From Selenomonas sp. AE3005 (lineage in GTDB: Bacteria > Bacillota > Negativicutes > Selenomonadales > Selenomonadaceae): 52,547 nucleotides of DNA. Below, piece after piece: positions 1-7,566 of this stretch. Made by a program: the position numbers and the translations under genes. Under the pieces are notes generated by a model that was not told the DNA's origin, searched no databases, and was given only the letters and a program-made list of their open reading frames with translations. The DNA is taken from positions 1 to 52,547 of the forward strand of contig NZ_CAJODG010000007.1 of the NCBI RefSeq assembly GCF_905233635.1. The letters run 5' to 3'. Position 1 is the first letter of the stretch. Each line of letters opens with the position of its first letter.

Positions 1-116
1 CCCCCAGCAGTAGCCCAATAGGAAAATTAGCAAAAATAATAGCATAAAAAGTCCATAATGAGCATATCTTTGTATACGGGTAAAATTTACCGAGAACTTA
101 TTGACACATACAAGAG

Positions 117-144
117 GGACAGCATTATCTCGTGCTGTCCTTTT
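117..144 (+). terminator. Hairpin with short T run upstream of the CoiA-like gene
   Basis: An 8-bp perfect stem (GGACAGCA at 117-124, TGCTGTCC at 133-140) is followed by TTTTC. It looks like a short intrinsic terminator for something left of the window, or a leader hairpin. A TTGACA at 101-106 lies just before it, so part of it may also sit in a promoter. Confidence 0.5.
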
Positions 145-146
145 CA

Positions 147-155
147 TGATATAAT
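147..155 (+). promoter_or_regulatory. Extended -10 promoter for the CoiA-like gene
   Basis: TGATATAAT is an extended -10 element (TGn plus TATAAT), 48 bases before the chosen start of the next gene. No good -35 is visible at 16-18 bp. The same ATGATATAAT string recurs before guaA and the DedA gene. Confidence 0.45.
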
Positions 156-202
156 AGATAAAAGATTTTTAATTATGTCAGCAAGAAGTATTGGAGTTAT
201 TC

Positions 203-1807
203 ATGATGAAAGATTCTACTTATGCACTGCACCACGGGAGCATAGTTCACGTAGACAACGTGCCTTCAGGATTATCTTGCGAGTGTACTTGTCCTGCATG
301 TGGAACACGTATGATAGCAAGGCATGGAAAAATTAAGACGCACCATTTTGCCCACTATCATGCCAAAACTTGTGCTACTGGGTATCAGACCGCTGTGCAT
401 ATGCGGGCGAAAGAATTGTTATCAGAGAAAAAAGAGCTTTACTTACCCCCTCACCAGTTCGTATATGGAGCTAAAGTATTCCATGTACAATCGACTAAAG
501 TACAAATAAAAAAGGTTGAATTAGAAAAACGATTAGACAAAATCATACCTGACGTTGTGGTTACAACTTCTAAAGGGCAAATCATTTTTGTTGAGATATT
601 CGTAACACATAAGATTGATGACAAAAAACTCGCTATAATAAAATCAATGGACATACCGACCATTGAGATAGACCTTAGTAATTGCGAACTTAATGATAGG
701 AAACTCATTGAAGCTATGAACGATGGAGGCAACCATATCAAGTGGATATATTATGGCAAAGAGTCTTTCTATATAAGAAGAATAAACGGCAATACGGAAA
801 AAATTACCATTGATAATCGAGGCAGAATAATTTGCCCCATACTAAAAGCAGTGTCTTTCGACGAAGGTAATCCCATAGTTGGCTATCGTCAAGATAATTG
901 TTGCTCACAATGTTTCTTTCTGCTAAATAGAATCGGAAAAGACACAATTATGTGTATGGGTAAGCAATATTTCAGTGACATTTATCAGTTGAATACCCCT
1001 GTCGAAAAACGAAGAGAAGATTACTTGCATAAGTATTTTGATACAAAAACAGCTTTCAAGTCTATTGAAAAAAGTCTTTTAGAATATGCAAAAATCCCTT
1101 ATGCTTATAGGATAGCTAAAAATAGAGACTGGCACCCGCTCAATAGGCTTCAGATAGTATCTATCTTATCAATAAAAAAAGTTTTTGACGTCTGTAAAAT
1201 TCCACGGCTAAAAATCGAAGGCGAAAATATTGATAAAGAAACTATATCATTTTATATATGCGTGGTCGATTCATTAGCAACATCGCGATTATGGTTGGGG
1301 AAATGCTATAAAGACTACGTTAAGTCTCATGAACCAATAGTGGTTGTCTATGCAAAAGTAAGAGATTCATTTAAACAATACAAATATGAAGCTGTTATTT
1401 ATTTGAAGGATGTACCTTCTAATTTTTATATTAACTCTCCACAAGAATGCTTTTCATTTTATGATGATAATGATAAATACGTCAAAAAGATTCCGCTTCA
1501 AGGTGTAGAGGAAAAAGATTTTTATAAAATTGGGGACAGATATTATGCCAAGTGTTACCGTTCCTACAAGGGGGATAATGACTATACTTTTGTTCCTGCT
1601 GAGTACTGTTCTCAATGTTTTCGATATAAGGAGACACTCGGCGCAACAATTACAAAATTTCTTTGCATTACAGATAGGCTGCCTGAAAACACGCCCAATC
1701 CCTCTTATGAAGTATTGAAGGAAGACGGCAAATTAAGAAATGATGCTATTGCAAAGGGGTTAGTGAACAACAATGATAAATATCTATTCATAAAGCTGAT
1801 ACTATAA
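203..1807 (+). CDS. CoiA-like family protein (zinc-ribbon plus PD-(D/E)XK nuclease-like)
   Basis: The N-terminus has a Cys-rich ribbon (CECTCPACG at residues 26-34) followed by HHFAH, then HMRAKELL. A nuclease-like core follows (IPDVVV, then VEIFVTHKID). This is the arrangement of the CoiA-like family, whose founder is a competence protein and whose core resembles PD-(D/E)XK nucleases. A second Cys cluster (YCSQCF) lies near the C-terminus. ATG at 203 (or 206) is chosen because GGAG at 193-196 gives 6-9 base spacing; the TTG at 191 would precede the ribosome binding site. At 534 aa it is longer than classical CoiA. The gene is much more AT-rich than the core genes around it, which suggests transfer. 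Its role could be DNA uptake, DNA processing or defence; the sequence does not decide. Confidence 0.75.
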   Translation: MMKDSTYALHHGSIVHVDNVPSGLSCECTCPACGTRMIARHGKIKTHHFAHYHAKTCATGYQTAVHMRAKELLSEKKELYLPPHQFVYGAKVFHVQSTKVQIKKVELEKRLDKIIPDVVVTTSKGQIIFVEIFVTHKIDDKKLAIIKSMDIPTIEIDLSNCELNDRKLIEAMNDGGNHIKWIYYGKESFYIRRINGNTEKITIDNRGRIICPILKAVSFDEGNPIVGYRQDNCCSQCFFLLNRIGKDTIMCMGKQYFSDIYQLNTPVEKRREDYLHKYFDTKTAFKSIEKSLLEYAKIPYAYRIAKNRDWHPLNRLQIVSILSIKKVFDVCKIPRLKIEGENIDKETISFYICVVDSLATSRLWLGKCYKDYVKSHEPIVVVYAKVRDSFKQYKYEAVIYLKDVPSNFYINSPQECFSFYDDNDKYVKKIPLQGVEEKDFYKIGDRYYAKCYRSYKGDNDYTFVPAEYCSQCFRYKETLGATITKFLCITDRLPENTPNPSYEVLKEDGKLRNDAIAKGLVNNNDKYLFIKLIL

Positions 1808-1876
1808 CTTTTCTTAATAAATAACCAAATCGTATCAGATACTAATTAACGAGTTAGGTGTTTTAGTCAACCAAAT

Positions 1877-1922
1877 AAAAAACCACTCCAAAAGTTTTCA
1901 GACAACTTTTATGGAGTGGTTT
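1877..1922 (+). terminator. Terminator after the CoiA-like gene
   Basis: AAAACCACTCC on the left pairs with GGAGTGGTTTT on the right, around AAAAGTT/AACTTTT. It is long and flanked by A and T runs on both sides, so it could work in both directions. Confidence 0.8.
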
Positions 1923-2147
1923 TGACGTCAAAAAGCCTTAACTTAATGACATTGCCCGTGAACCCCGTGCACGTATTATCGGGATAATTTTTAGCACGAA
2001 CTAACCACCAAACTGCAATTTATCGCAGCTCCCTAAGCATAAGTGATAAGGAAATATTAAGTCAGTGGTTTGCAGTTTATGGCTTGACTTATGGGGTTTT
2101 CCTAGTAAACTTACAAGTATATTTTCCGTTGATAAGGTGTGCTAATT
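1923..2147. other. Gene-free stretch with inverted repeats before the EamA gene
   Basis: No coding region is supported here. There is a 9-bp inverted repeat (AAACTGCAA at 2010-2018, TTGCAGTTT at 2070-2078) and a 7-bp hairpin (TAAGTCA at 2058-2064, TGACTTA at 2085-2091). The repeats could be an element end, an attachment site or an RNA leader. No known riboswitch class is recognised. Confidence 0.4.
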
Positions 2148-3032
2148 ATGAATGAACGTAAAAAAGGCCTGGCTATGGTTTGCTTGGGGGCGGCTATGTG
2201 GGGCGGCAGTGGTGTGGCCGGACAGTATTTGCTGCAGGACTGCGGCTTTTCGACGGCCTGGCTGGTGGTATCACGTATGCTGCTGGCCGGGGTAATTCTG
2301 CTGCTTATAGATGTTTGGCAATATAAGGAAAGCGTTCTGCGTATCTGGCAGGATAAAAAAGATGCGTGGGACTTGCTGTTGTTTGCTATTATGGGGCTTT
2401 TGGCGGTGCAGTATACATATTTTGCCTGTATAAAATATGGCAATGCGGCGGCTGCTACGGTGCTGCAGTATCTGATGCCGATAATCGTCGTGGGGTACAC
2501 GGCTGCTGTCAGCCGTAAACTGCCGCAATATCGCGAACTTATTTGCGTGGCCATGGCTATAGGCGGCACGTTTTTACTGGTCACACATGGCAGCCTGCAT
2601 GAGTTATCTATACCCTGCAATGCCTTGCTGTGGGGACTGGCCTCGGCCGTGGCGGCAGCCTATTATACAATGAAACCGAAAAGACTGATACGCAAATGGC
2701 GGCCAACGCTGATTATCGGCTGGGGCATGCTGGTGGGCGGCTTGTTTTTGCTGCCGGTTTGTCCGCCGTGGCAGTTTACCGGGGAGTGGAATCTGTTGTC
2801 GGGGCTGATTTATGCTTATATCATTATCTTTGGTACGGTGGCAGCCTTTGGCTTTTATCTGGGCAGCATCAAATATATTCAGCCGGCTGAGGCCTCAATT
2901 CTCGGCTCGGTGGAACCTTTAGCAGCGATTCTGCTGTCGATAATCTTCCTCAGTGCCAGTTTTGGGCTTATGGAACTGCTGGGAACGGCGCTGATTATCG
3001 GCACGGTATTCTTATTGGCAAAAAATAAATAA
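2148..3032 (+). CDS. EamA/DMT-family permease
   Basis: A 294-aa integral membrane protein with about ten hydrophobic segments in two related halves, as in the drug/metabolite transporter superfamily. Features typical of EamA domains are visible: GAAMWGGSGVAG near the N-terminus and PAEASILGSVEPLAA in the second half. Members export amino acids, metabolites or drugs; the substrate cannot be told. ATG at 2148 is chosen because AAGGTG at 2134-2139 is well spaced; a GTG at 2139 overlaps that site. It appears monocistronic, with an unusual long hairpin downstream. Confidence 0.85.
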   Translation: MNERKKGLAMVCLGAAMWGGSGVAGQYLLQDCGFSTAWLVVSRMLLAGVILLLIDVWQYKESVLRIWQDKKDAWDLLLFAIMGLLAVQYTYFACIKYGNAAAATVLQYLMPIIVVGYTAAVSRKLPQYRELICVAMAIGGTFLLVTHGSLHELSIPCNALLWGLASAVAAAYYTMKPKRLIRKWRPTLIIGWGMLVGGLFLLPVCPPWQFTGEWNLLSGLIYAYIIIFGTVAAFGFYLGSIKYIQPAEASILGSVEPLAAILLSIIFLSASFGLMELLGTALIIGTVFLLAKNK

Positions 3033-3050
3033 TATGTGCTGTTGACAGTT

Positions 3051-3137
3051 AACAGGCCATGGAGTTTATTCCTGCGTTAATGCGCGAGGCGCTTAAAACG
3101 CTTAGGGATAAGTTCCCACGGCCTGTTATTTTATTGT
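3051..3137 (+). terminator. Long nested hairpin terminator after the EamA gene
   Basis: The outer stem AACAGGCCATGG (3051-3062) pairs with CCACGGCCTGTT (3116-3127). The middle stem pairs GTTTATTCC with GGGATAAGT. The apical module is GCGTT, then GCGC-gag-GCGC, then AACGC (3074-3101). A T-rich tract follows. The tip resembles those of the terminators at 5462 and 32532. Confidence 0.65.
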
Positions 3138-3160
3138 ATTTATTTTTTTTGATGTAAGTG

Positions 3161-3218
3161 TTGACATTACAACGAAAGTCTGTTAATCTATCATTGTAAA
3201 CGAAGTAGTTACAACGAA
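3161..3218 (+). promoter_or_regulatory. Cupin promoter with repeated operator-like sites
   Basis: TTGACA (3161-3166), a 17-bp spacer and TAATCT (3184-3189) form a good sigma-70 type promoter. TTACAACGAA occurs twice, at 3167-3176 inside the spacer and at 3209-3218, with starts 42 bp apart. TTGTAAACGAA lies between them at 3194-3204. The layout suits a dimeric repressor; the Rrf2-type regulator encoded at 3722 is the obvious candidate. Confidence 0.65.
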
Positions 3219-3277
3219 CGGCTTAAATGTGCTGGGCGTTAAGGTAAAAAGTGTTTTATTATTTGGAGGAGAGCAAA

Positions 3278-3634
3278 ATGGCAAATTTTAGCAAAGTTAG
3301 TGTGGCAAATGAGGCAAGAACGGAACTGCATGACAAACTGCAGCTGACCGGGGCTGAGGTCAGTGTCAACAATCTGCCGGCAGGGGCCAGCGTTCCCTTT
3401 GTGCATTATCATAAGAAGAATGAGGAAATCTATTTCATCACGGCTGGCCAGGGCAAGGCTGTAATTGATGGTGAAACTGTGGAACTGAGCGCTGGTGACT
3501 GGCTGCGGATTTCGCCGGCAGCACGCCGTCAGTTCTTTGCCGCTGCGCAGGAAGGTATCAGCTATATCTGCATACAGGTAAGGGCAAATTCGCTGGAGGA
3601 ATACACGGCTGACGATGCCGGCATCGAACAGTAA
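3278..3634 (+). CDS. Small cupin-domain protein
   Basis: A 118-aa single-domain cupin. The first cupin motif is visible as HYHKKNEEIYFITAGQGKA, carrying the HxH and Glu metal ligands, followed by GETVELSAGDWLRISP for the second half. Such proteins bind a divalent metal and act as isomerases, dioxygenases or sensors; the reaction is not evident. ATG at 3278 follows a strong site (GGAGGAG, 3265-3271). The promoter carries repeats suggesting control by the Rrf2-type regulator downstream. That pairing suggests a stress or redox role, which is inference. Confidence 0.85.
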   Translation: MANFSKVSVANEARTELHDKLQLTGAEVSVNNLPAGASVPFVHYHKKNEEIYFITAGQGKAVIDGETVELSAGDWLRISPAARRQFFAAAQEGISYICIQVRANSLEEYTADDAGIEQ

Positions 3635-3650
3635 AACTTAATTGACAAGT

Positions 3651-3687
3651 CAGGCTCATTGTAATACCATGTAGCACAATGAGCCTG
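3651..3687 (+). terminator. Hairpin between the cupin and Rrf2 genes
   Basis: A perfect 12-bp stem (CAGGCTCATTGT at 3651-3662, ACAATGAGCCTG at 3676-3687) with a 13-base loop. The downstream sequence is only moderately T-rich, so it may attenuate rather than fully terminate. Confidence 0.6.
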
Positions 3688-3721
3688 ATTTGTTGGTTGT
3701 CCCTGTTGAAGGAGCGTGTTT

Positions 3722-4156
3722 ATGCAGTTTTCATTTCGTATGCCGGTGGCGGTGCAGATTTTGCTATGTCTGGCCAAGTTTGACGGTGTGTTCAAGCTGA
3801 CCTCGAATTTTTTGGCCTCCAGTGTCAATGTCAATCCGGTGATTATCCGCAAGACGTTGGGGCAGCTGAAAGCTGCAGGTCTGGTGGAGGTGGCTGCCGG
3901 CGTGGGCGGAGCCAAACTTTTGCGGACGCCGGGGGAAATAACCTTGCGCGAAGTCTTTCAGGCTGTGGAAGAAGATGAGGATTTATTTCACATTCAGGAC
4001 AATCCCAATCCGCAGTGCCCCGTAGGCCGCAATATTCAGCAGGTGCTGGGAAAGCGCCTGGCTTTGGTGAAAGACAATATGCTGGCGGATTTTGCGCAGA
4101 TGACGCTGGCTGATTTACTGGCGGACATAGACAGTGCCGAACAGGAACATAAATAA
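3722..4156 (+). CDS. Rrf2-family transcriptional regulator
   Basis: A 144-aa protein with the Rrf2 winged-helix pattern: an N-terminal PVAVQILLCLAKF helix, a recognition region SVNVNPVIIRKTLGQLKAAG, and a GVGGAKLLRTPGEITLREV wing (GG.L.R...ITL). It lacks the three-Cys cluster of IscR/NsrR-type iron-sulfur sensors; only one Cys (CPVGRN) is in the effector region. It is therefore more like the YwnA-type subgroup. ATG at 3722 follows AAGGAG (3709-3714); a GTG at 3716 would overlap the site. It probably represses the upstream cupin gene. Confidence 0.85.
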   Translation: MQFSFRMPVAVQILLCLAKFDGVFKLTSNFLASSVNVNPVIIRKTLGQLKAAGLVEVAAGVGGAKLLRTPGEITLREVFQAVEEDEDLFHIQDNPNPQCPVGRNIQQVLGKRLALVKDNMLADFAQMTLADLLADIDSAEQEHK

Positions 4157-4165
4157 GGACAAGAA

Positions 4166-4202
4166 AAAGACCTGAGTATCCGCTGACGGAACTCAGGTCT
4201 TT
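4166..4202. terminator. Bidirectional terminator between convergent genes
   Basis: AAAGACCTGAGT (4166-4177) pairs with ACTCAGGTCTTT (4191-4202), with A and T runs at the ends. It serves the Rrf2 gene on + and the DUF1858 gene on -. Confidence 0.85.
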
Positions 4203-4214
4203 GGCGTTGGTGAA

Positions 4215-4418
4215 TTATGCCTCAGCACCTACAGCCTCGTTGAGGTTGCTGATGAGAGCGTCGATATCAATGCCATGAGCCATAGCACCCTGTTCGATGT
4301 TTTCGAAATGTGCGGCAGCGCAGCCCAGGCAGCCCATGCCGGCGTTGACAAATACATCAACCGTATCCGGGTACTTCTGTACAACTTCGAGAATGCTCAT
4401 GTCCTTAGTGATAGCCAT
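4215..4418 (-). CDS. DUF1858 protein (hybrid-cluster-protein-associated redox disulfide family)
   Basis: A 67-aa protein beginning MAITKDMSILEVVQKYPD. A GMGCLGC motif (Cys30 and Cys33, CxxC) is the hallmark of the small DUF1858 domains often linked to the hybrid cluster protein in anaerobes. The CxxC is probably a redox disulfide. The start is set by TCCTCCT (read as AGGAGGA on the minus strand) at 4428-4434, well placed before the ATG at 4416-4418. It stands alone on the minus strand. Confidence 0.85.
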   Translation of the reverse strand: MAITKDMSILEVVQKYPDTVDVFVNAGMGCLGCAAAHFENIEQGAMAHGIDIDALISNLNEAVGAEA

Positions 4419-4607
4419 AGTATAAAATCCTCCTGTATAGACACACGTAAAAACAAATTTATTGTGGGAATTTCCCATCACAGGAATTATAACATAGTTA
4501 TCTGGTTGGTTACAAGAAACAAATGTTACGGAAAAGAAAATTGTGGTTTTTTTTGCGGATTTGGAGTAAAATGGCAGTTGATTATGAATTGCGGAGGCAG
4601 AGTATAC

Positions 4608-5438
4608 ATGGAGTTGCGGCGAAAACGAATTTGGCGGTTTGTCCTGTTGGCACTTTTGTGCGTAACGCTGGTGGGAGGCTTGTGCCTTTGGCAGCAGCCT
4701 AAACCATTGCAGGCCACTATGGTATCGGACAGTGAAAATGGAGCCAAGGTGCTGGTACTGAACTATCATAAGATAGACCATACCTTTATTTCCCTGGCGG
4801 TAAGGCCGGAGGATTTTGATGCGCAGATGAAATATTTGCGCGACAACGGCTACCATACCATCACCCCGGATGAACTCTATGAGAGTCTGGCCGGCAATGG
4901 GGAGCTGCCGGAAAATCCGGTGCTCATTACCTTTGATGACGGCTATGAGGATAATTACACGAATGCCTATCCTATTCTCAAAAAATATGGCTTTAAGGCG
5001 ACTATCTTTGTGGTGACCGGCTTTTTGGACAAGCACAAGAAGGGCTATCTTAGCTGGGATGAGGCCCGGGAAATGAATAAGAACGGTATCAATATCGAAT
5101 CCCACACGGTGAATCACCGTTCCATGACTGACCTGTCAGATGATGAGCTGCGCATGGAGCTGGTGGAGTCCAAGAAAAAAGCAGAGGCGGAACTTGGACA
5201 TGAAGTCGGTTATATTGCTTACCCCACCGGTACCTACAACCTGCATATTGCCCAGATGGTGAAGGAGGCAGGCTACAAGGCGGCCTTTACCATTAAGTAT
5301 GGCAATGTGGATAAGGCCAGCAACATTTACGCTTTGGAGCGCGTTCCCATTTTTCACACGGAAGAAACCAACAAGGACTTTGTAGAACGGATACGCTTTC
5401 AGCCGGTTTTTGAGAGCTTGGGCTGGATGAAAAACTGA
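4608..5438 (+). CDS. Membrane-anchored polysaccharide deacetylase (NodB/CE4 family)
   Basis: A 276-aa protein with an N-terminal basic stretch and a hydrophobic signal anchor (residues about 8-27), then a NodB homology domain. Visible motifs are LNYHKID, ITFDDGYEDNYTNAYPIL (the catalytic/metal Asp pair) and ESHTVNHRSM (the HxxxH metal ligands). Family members remove N-acetyl groups from peptidoglycan or exopolysaccharide outside the cytoplasmic membrane. GGAGG at 4593-4597 supports ATG 4608; in-frame codons upstream give an unconvincing extension overlapping the divergent DUF1858 promoter. It lies next to the dcw cluster but ends in its own terminator. Confidence 0.85.
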   Translation: MELRRKRIWRFVLLALLCVTLVGGLCLWQQPKPLQATMVSDSENGAKVLVLNYHKIDHTFISLAVRPEDFDAQMKYLRDNGYHTITPDELYESLAGNGELPENPVLITFDDGYEDNYTNAYPILKKYGFKATIFVVTGFLDKHKKGYLSWDEAREMNKNGINIESHTVNHRSMTDLSDDELRMELVESKKKAEAELGHEVGYIAYPTGTYNLHIAQMVKEAGYKAAFTIKYGNVDKASNIYALERVPIFHTEETNKDFVERIRFQPVFESLGWMKN

Positions 5439-5461
5439 AAAAATGGCTATGGGCCGGCAGG

Positions 5462-5527
5462 CCGGGCTTTCTTTACTGAGCTTAGACGCTAGGCGTCTGA
5501 ACGCAGTAAAGACAGCCCGTTTTTTTA
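5462..5527 (+). terminator. Nested hairpin terminator before mraZ
   Basis: The outer stem is CGGGCT and CTTTACTG against CAGTAAAG and AGCCCG, followed by seven Ts. The inner module is GCTTAGAC-gctag-GCGTCTGAACGC (5480-5504), with a perfect AGACGC-tag-GCGTCT tip. It separates the deacetylase from the dcw operon. Confidence 0.85.
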
Positions 5528-5567
5528 TGAGCAAAGTCATTTTTTTCTACATATCTATAGGGAAGTC

Positions 5568-5596
5568 TTGCTATTGACCGGTTTTTGCTATAAAAT
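5568..5596 (+). promoter_or_regulatory. dcw operon promoter (PmraZ)
   Basis: TTGCTA (5568-5573), a 17-bp spacer and TAAAAT (5591-5596) place a start site near 5603, directly at the MraZ boxes. A TTGACC at 5574 has no matching -10 at a normal distance. Confidence 0.6.
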
Positions 5597-5606
5597 AAGA
5601 GTTACA

Positions 5607-5643
5607 AAAGTGGGGAAAAGTGGTAGAAAGTGGTAAAAAGTGA
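5607..5643 (+). promoter_or_regulatory. MraZ operator: four 10-bp-spaced AAAGTG boxes
   Basis: AAAGTGG occurs at 5607, 5617 and 5627 and AAAGTGA at 5637, an exact 10-bp period, and AAAGGTGG follows at 5647 inside the ribosome binding site. MraZ is known to bind such direct repeats in front of its own gene. The position just downstream of the -10 implies autorepression. Confidence 0.9.
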
Positions 5644-5663
5644 CGCAAAGGTGGTGAGGCAGG

Positions 5664-6101
5664 ATGTTTATGGGGGAATATACCCATTCGATTGACGCCA
5701 AGGGGCGTATCATTCTGCCGGCCGATTTCCGTCAGGAATTGGGCGTTTCCTTTGTTATCACGAAGGGCCTGGATAAGTGTCTCTTTCTGTACGGTCAGCA
5801 GGCCTGGGAAGAGCTCGCGGCCAAACTCAGGGCTTTGCCGTTGGTGAAACCGGAGGCCCGTGCCATCGTCCGCTTTTTCTTCTCCGGGGCCAGAACCCTG
5901 GAGTGCGACAAGCAGGGACGCTTTTTGATACCGGCGAACCTGCGCAATCATGCAGAAATTGTGCTGAAGGAAGATGTTATCCTCACAGGTGTGGACAACC
6001 GCATTGAAGTGTGGAGCAAGGACAACTGGAATAGTTACAGCAGTGAAGTGGAACCTGATGTGACGTCCATTGCTGCATCTTTGGCAGAATTAGGGATTTA
6101 A
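5664..6101 (+). CDS. mraZ: Transcriptional regulator MraZ
   Basis: A 145-aa protein starting MFMGEYTHSIDAKGRI, the conserved opening of MraZ. It has two SpoVT-AbrB-like halves, each with a D.KGR-type motif (DAKGRIILPADFR and DKQGRFLIPANLR). It is the first gene of the division and cell-wall cluster and controls it. AAGGTGG at 5648-5654 sets the ATG. Four AAAGTG boxes in its own leader predict autoregulation. Confidence 0.96.
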   Translation: MFMGEYTHSIDAKGRIILPADFRQELGVSFVITKGLDKCLFLYGQQAWEELAAKLRALPLVKPEARAIVRFFFSGARTLECDKQGRFLIPANLRNHAEIVLKEDVILTGVDNRIEVWSKDNWNSYSSEVEPDVTSIAASLAELGI

Positions 6102-6125
6102 CTTATTGAGGGGATTGTAGGAAAC

Positions 6126-7082
6126 ATGGAGTTTCATCATATCAGCGTTATGCTGGAGGAAACCGTTAAGGGCCTCGTAACAAATAAAGATGGCATCTAT
6201 GTAGACTGCACCCTGGGCGGCGCGGGACATTCCAGCCGGATAGCCTCCCTGCTGACAGAAAAAGGCAGGCTTATCGGCATAGACCAGGACCCGGCGGCCA
6301 TTGCGGCGGCTGAGGAAAGGTTAAAGGATTTTCCGTGCAAGGTGGATATAGTCCACAGTAATTTTTCCCGCTTGGGAGAGATTCTTGAGGAACAGGGGGC
6401 CACGTCCGTGGATGGTGTGGTATTTGACTTAGGAGTTTCTTCCCATCAAATCGATACGGCAGAACGGGGGTTTTCCTATATACAGGACGCACCCCTGGAT
6501 ATGCGCATGAATCCTGAGGCTGACTTTAGCGCCTATGATGTGGTCAATGGCTATGAAGAAACGGAACTGAACCGTATTTTTAAGGAATACGGCGAGGAAC
6601 GTTGGAGCAAGCGTATTGCCCAGTTTATCGTTCAGGCTCGGGAAAAGGCACCGATTGAGACCACCGGACAGCTGGTGGATATCATCTGCAAGGCTGTACC
6701 CAAGGCAGTGCGTCAGGCTGCCGGGGGACACCCTGCCAAACGGGTTTTTCAAGCTATCCGCATAGAGGTAAATGATGAATTGGGGATTTTAGCCAATACC
6801 TTTAGAACGGCTGTAGCGCATCTGAAACCGGGCGGCCGGATTGCGATAATCACTTTCCATTCGTTGGAGGACCGCATTGCCAAGACGGTCTTGAAGGAAA
6901 TGTCCCGGGGCTGCATTTGCCCGCCGGAGCTGCCGGTGTGCATGTGCAATCATAAGCCGGAGATTAAGATTATCGGCAAGCCGATTCAGGCCAGTGTGGC
7001 GGAACTTGCGCATAATTCCCGTTCTAAAAGTGCTAAACTGCGTATCGGGGAAAAGCTGGCAAATAGTGAGGGGGGGAACTGA
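6126..7082 (+). CDS. rsmH: 16S rRNA (cytosine(1402)-N4)-methyltransferase
   Basis: A 318-aa protein (old name MraW). The SAM-binding motif DCTLGGAGHS lies near residue 28, with FDLGVSSHQ and the conserved RIAIITFHSLEDR block near the C-terminus. It methylates N4 of C1402 in the ribosomal P site. It follows mraZ by 24 bases and runs almost directly into ftsL, matching the usual mraZ-rsmH-ftsL order. Length is normal. Confidence 0.96.
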   Translation: MEFHHISVMLEETVKGLVTNKDGIYVDCTLGGAGHSSRIASLLTEKGRLIGIDQDPAAIAAAEERLKDFPCKVDIVHSNFSRLGEILEEQGATSVDGVVFDLGVSSHQIDTAERGFSYIQDAPLDMRMNPEADFSAYDVVNGYEETELNRIFKEYGEERWSKRIAQFIVQAREKAPIETTGQLVDIICKAVPKAVRQAAGGHPAKRVFQAIRIEVNDELGILANTFRTAVAHLKPGGRIAIITFHSLEDRIAKTVLKEMSRGCICPPELPVCMCNHKPEIKIIGKPIQASVAELAHNSRSKSAKLRIGEKLANSEGGN

Positions 7083-7084
7083 CA

Positions 7085-7477
7085 ATGCTGGCAAGACAGG
7101 AACGTTATTACGAGGAAGAATACCAGGAGCAGCCGCGTCATATATATGATGAGGTTGAGATTAAGGAGCTGAGTAAATCAGCCAAGGAACCGCTTTATAA
7201 GACGGTTTTGGATACCACGACCAGATCACATTGCCAGTTGTTATTTCTTACCATGGCAGTACTCGGTTTGCTGGTTACGGTAGGCAGCGGCGTAAGCGCC
7301 AGCCGTGGTTATGAACTGATTGCCGTACAGCAGCAGGTGGAGCAGAAGGAACAGGAAAATGAACGCCTGCGCATTGAAATTGCCAAACTGAAATCTCCGG
7401 AACGTATTAAAGCTATTGCGCAGGACCAGTTGGGCATGAGCATACCTAAACATACATATTTCAGCACTGATAAATAA
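7085..7477 (+). CDS. ftsL: Septum protein FtsL
   Basis: A 130-aa single-pass protein: cytoplasmic acidic N-terminus (1-49), a membrane helix (about 51-70), then a coiled coil rich in Q and E (77-103) and the SPERIKAIAQDQLGM block typical of FtsL/DivIC proteins. It belongs to the FtsQLB (DivIB-FtsL-DivIC) complex that activates septal synthesis. It starts 2 bases after the rsmH stop, so it is translationally coupled. Sequence conservation in this family is low; position and architecture carry the call. Confidence 0.88.
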   Translation: MLARQERYYEEEYQEQPRHIYDEVEIKELSKSAKEPLYKTVLDTTTRSHCQLLFLTMAVLGLLVTVGSGVSASRGYELIAVQQQVEQKEQENERLRIEIAKLKSPERIKAIAQDQLGMSIPKHTYFSTDK

Positions 7478-7492
7478 TATTATGCAAGTATA

Positions 7493-7533
7493 AAAATTAC
7501 AGGATTTTTCGGAGAAAAATCCTGTAATTTTTT
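7493..7533 (+). terminator. Terminator after ftsL
   Basis: ATTACAGGATTTTTC pairs with GAAAAATCCTGTAAT and is followed by TTTTTT. It splits mraZ-rsmH-ftsL from the murE unit at the place where many bacteria carry ftsI. Confidence 0.85.
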
Positions 7534-7566
7534 GCCCGGAGAGGTTAAGCTGGCAGGCGGCGAAAG

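Noticed and set aside
1..57. Possible hydrophobic protein end on the minus strand (reads like FANFPIGLLLG)
   Set aside because: Too short to judge and cut by the window edge; AT-rich DNA gives hydrophobic frames by chance.
58..336. Short open frame overlapping the start of the CoiA-like gene
   Set aside because: It overlaps a well-supported gene in another frame, lacks a ribosome binding site and has no recognisable domain.
4275..4607. N-terminal extension of the polysaccharide deacetylase
   Set aside because: It would run through the DUF1858 gene and its promoter; the GGAGG and signal anchor at 4608 fit better.
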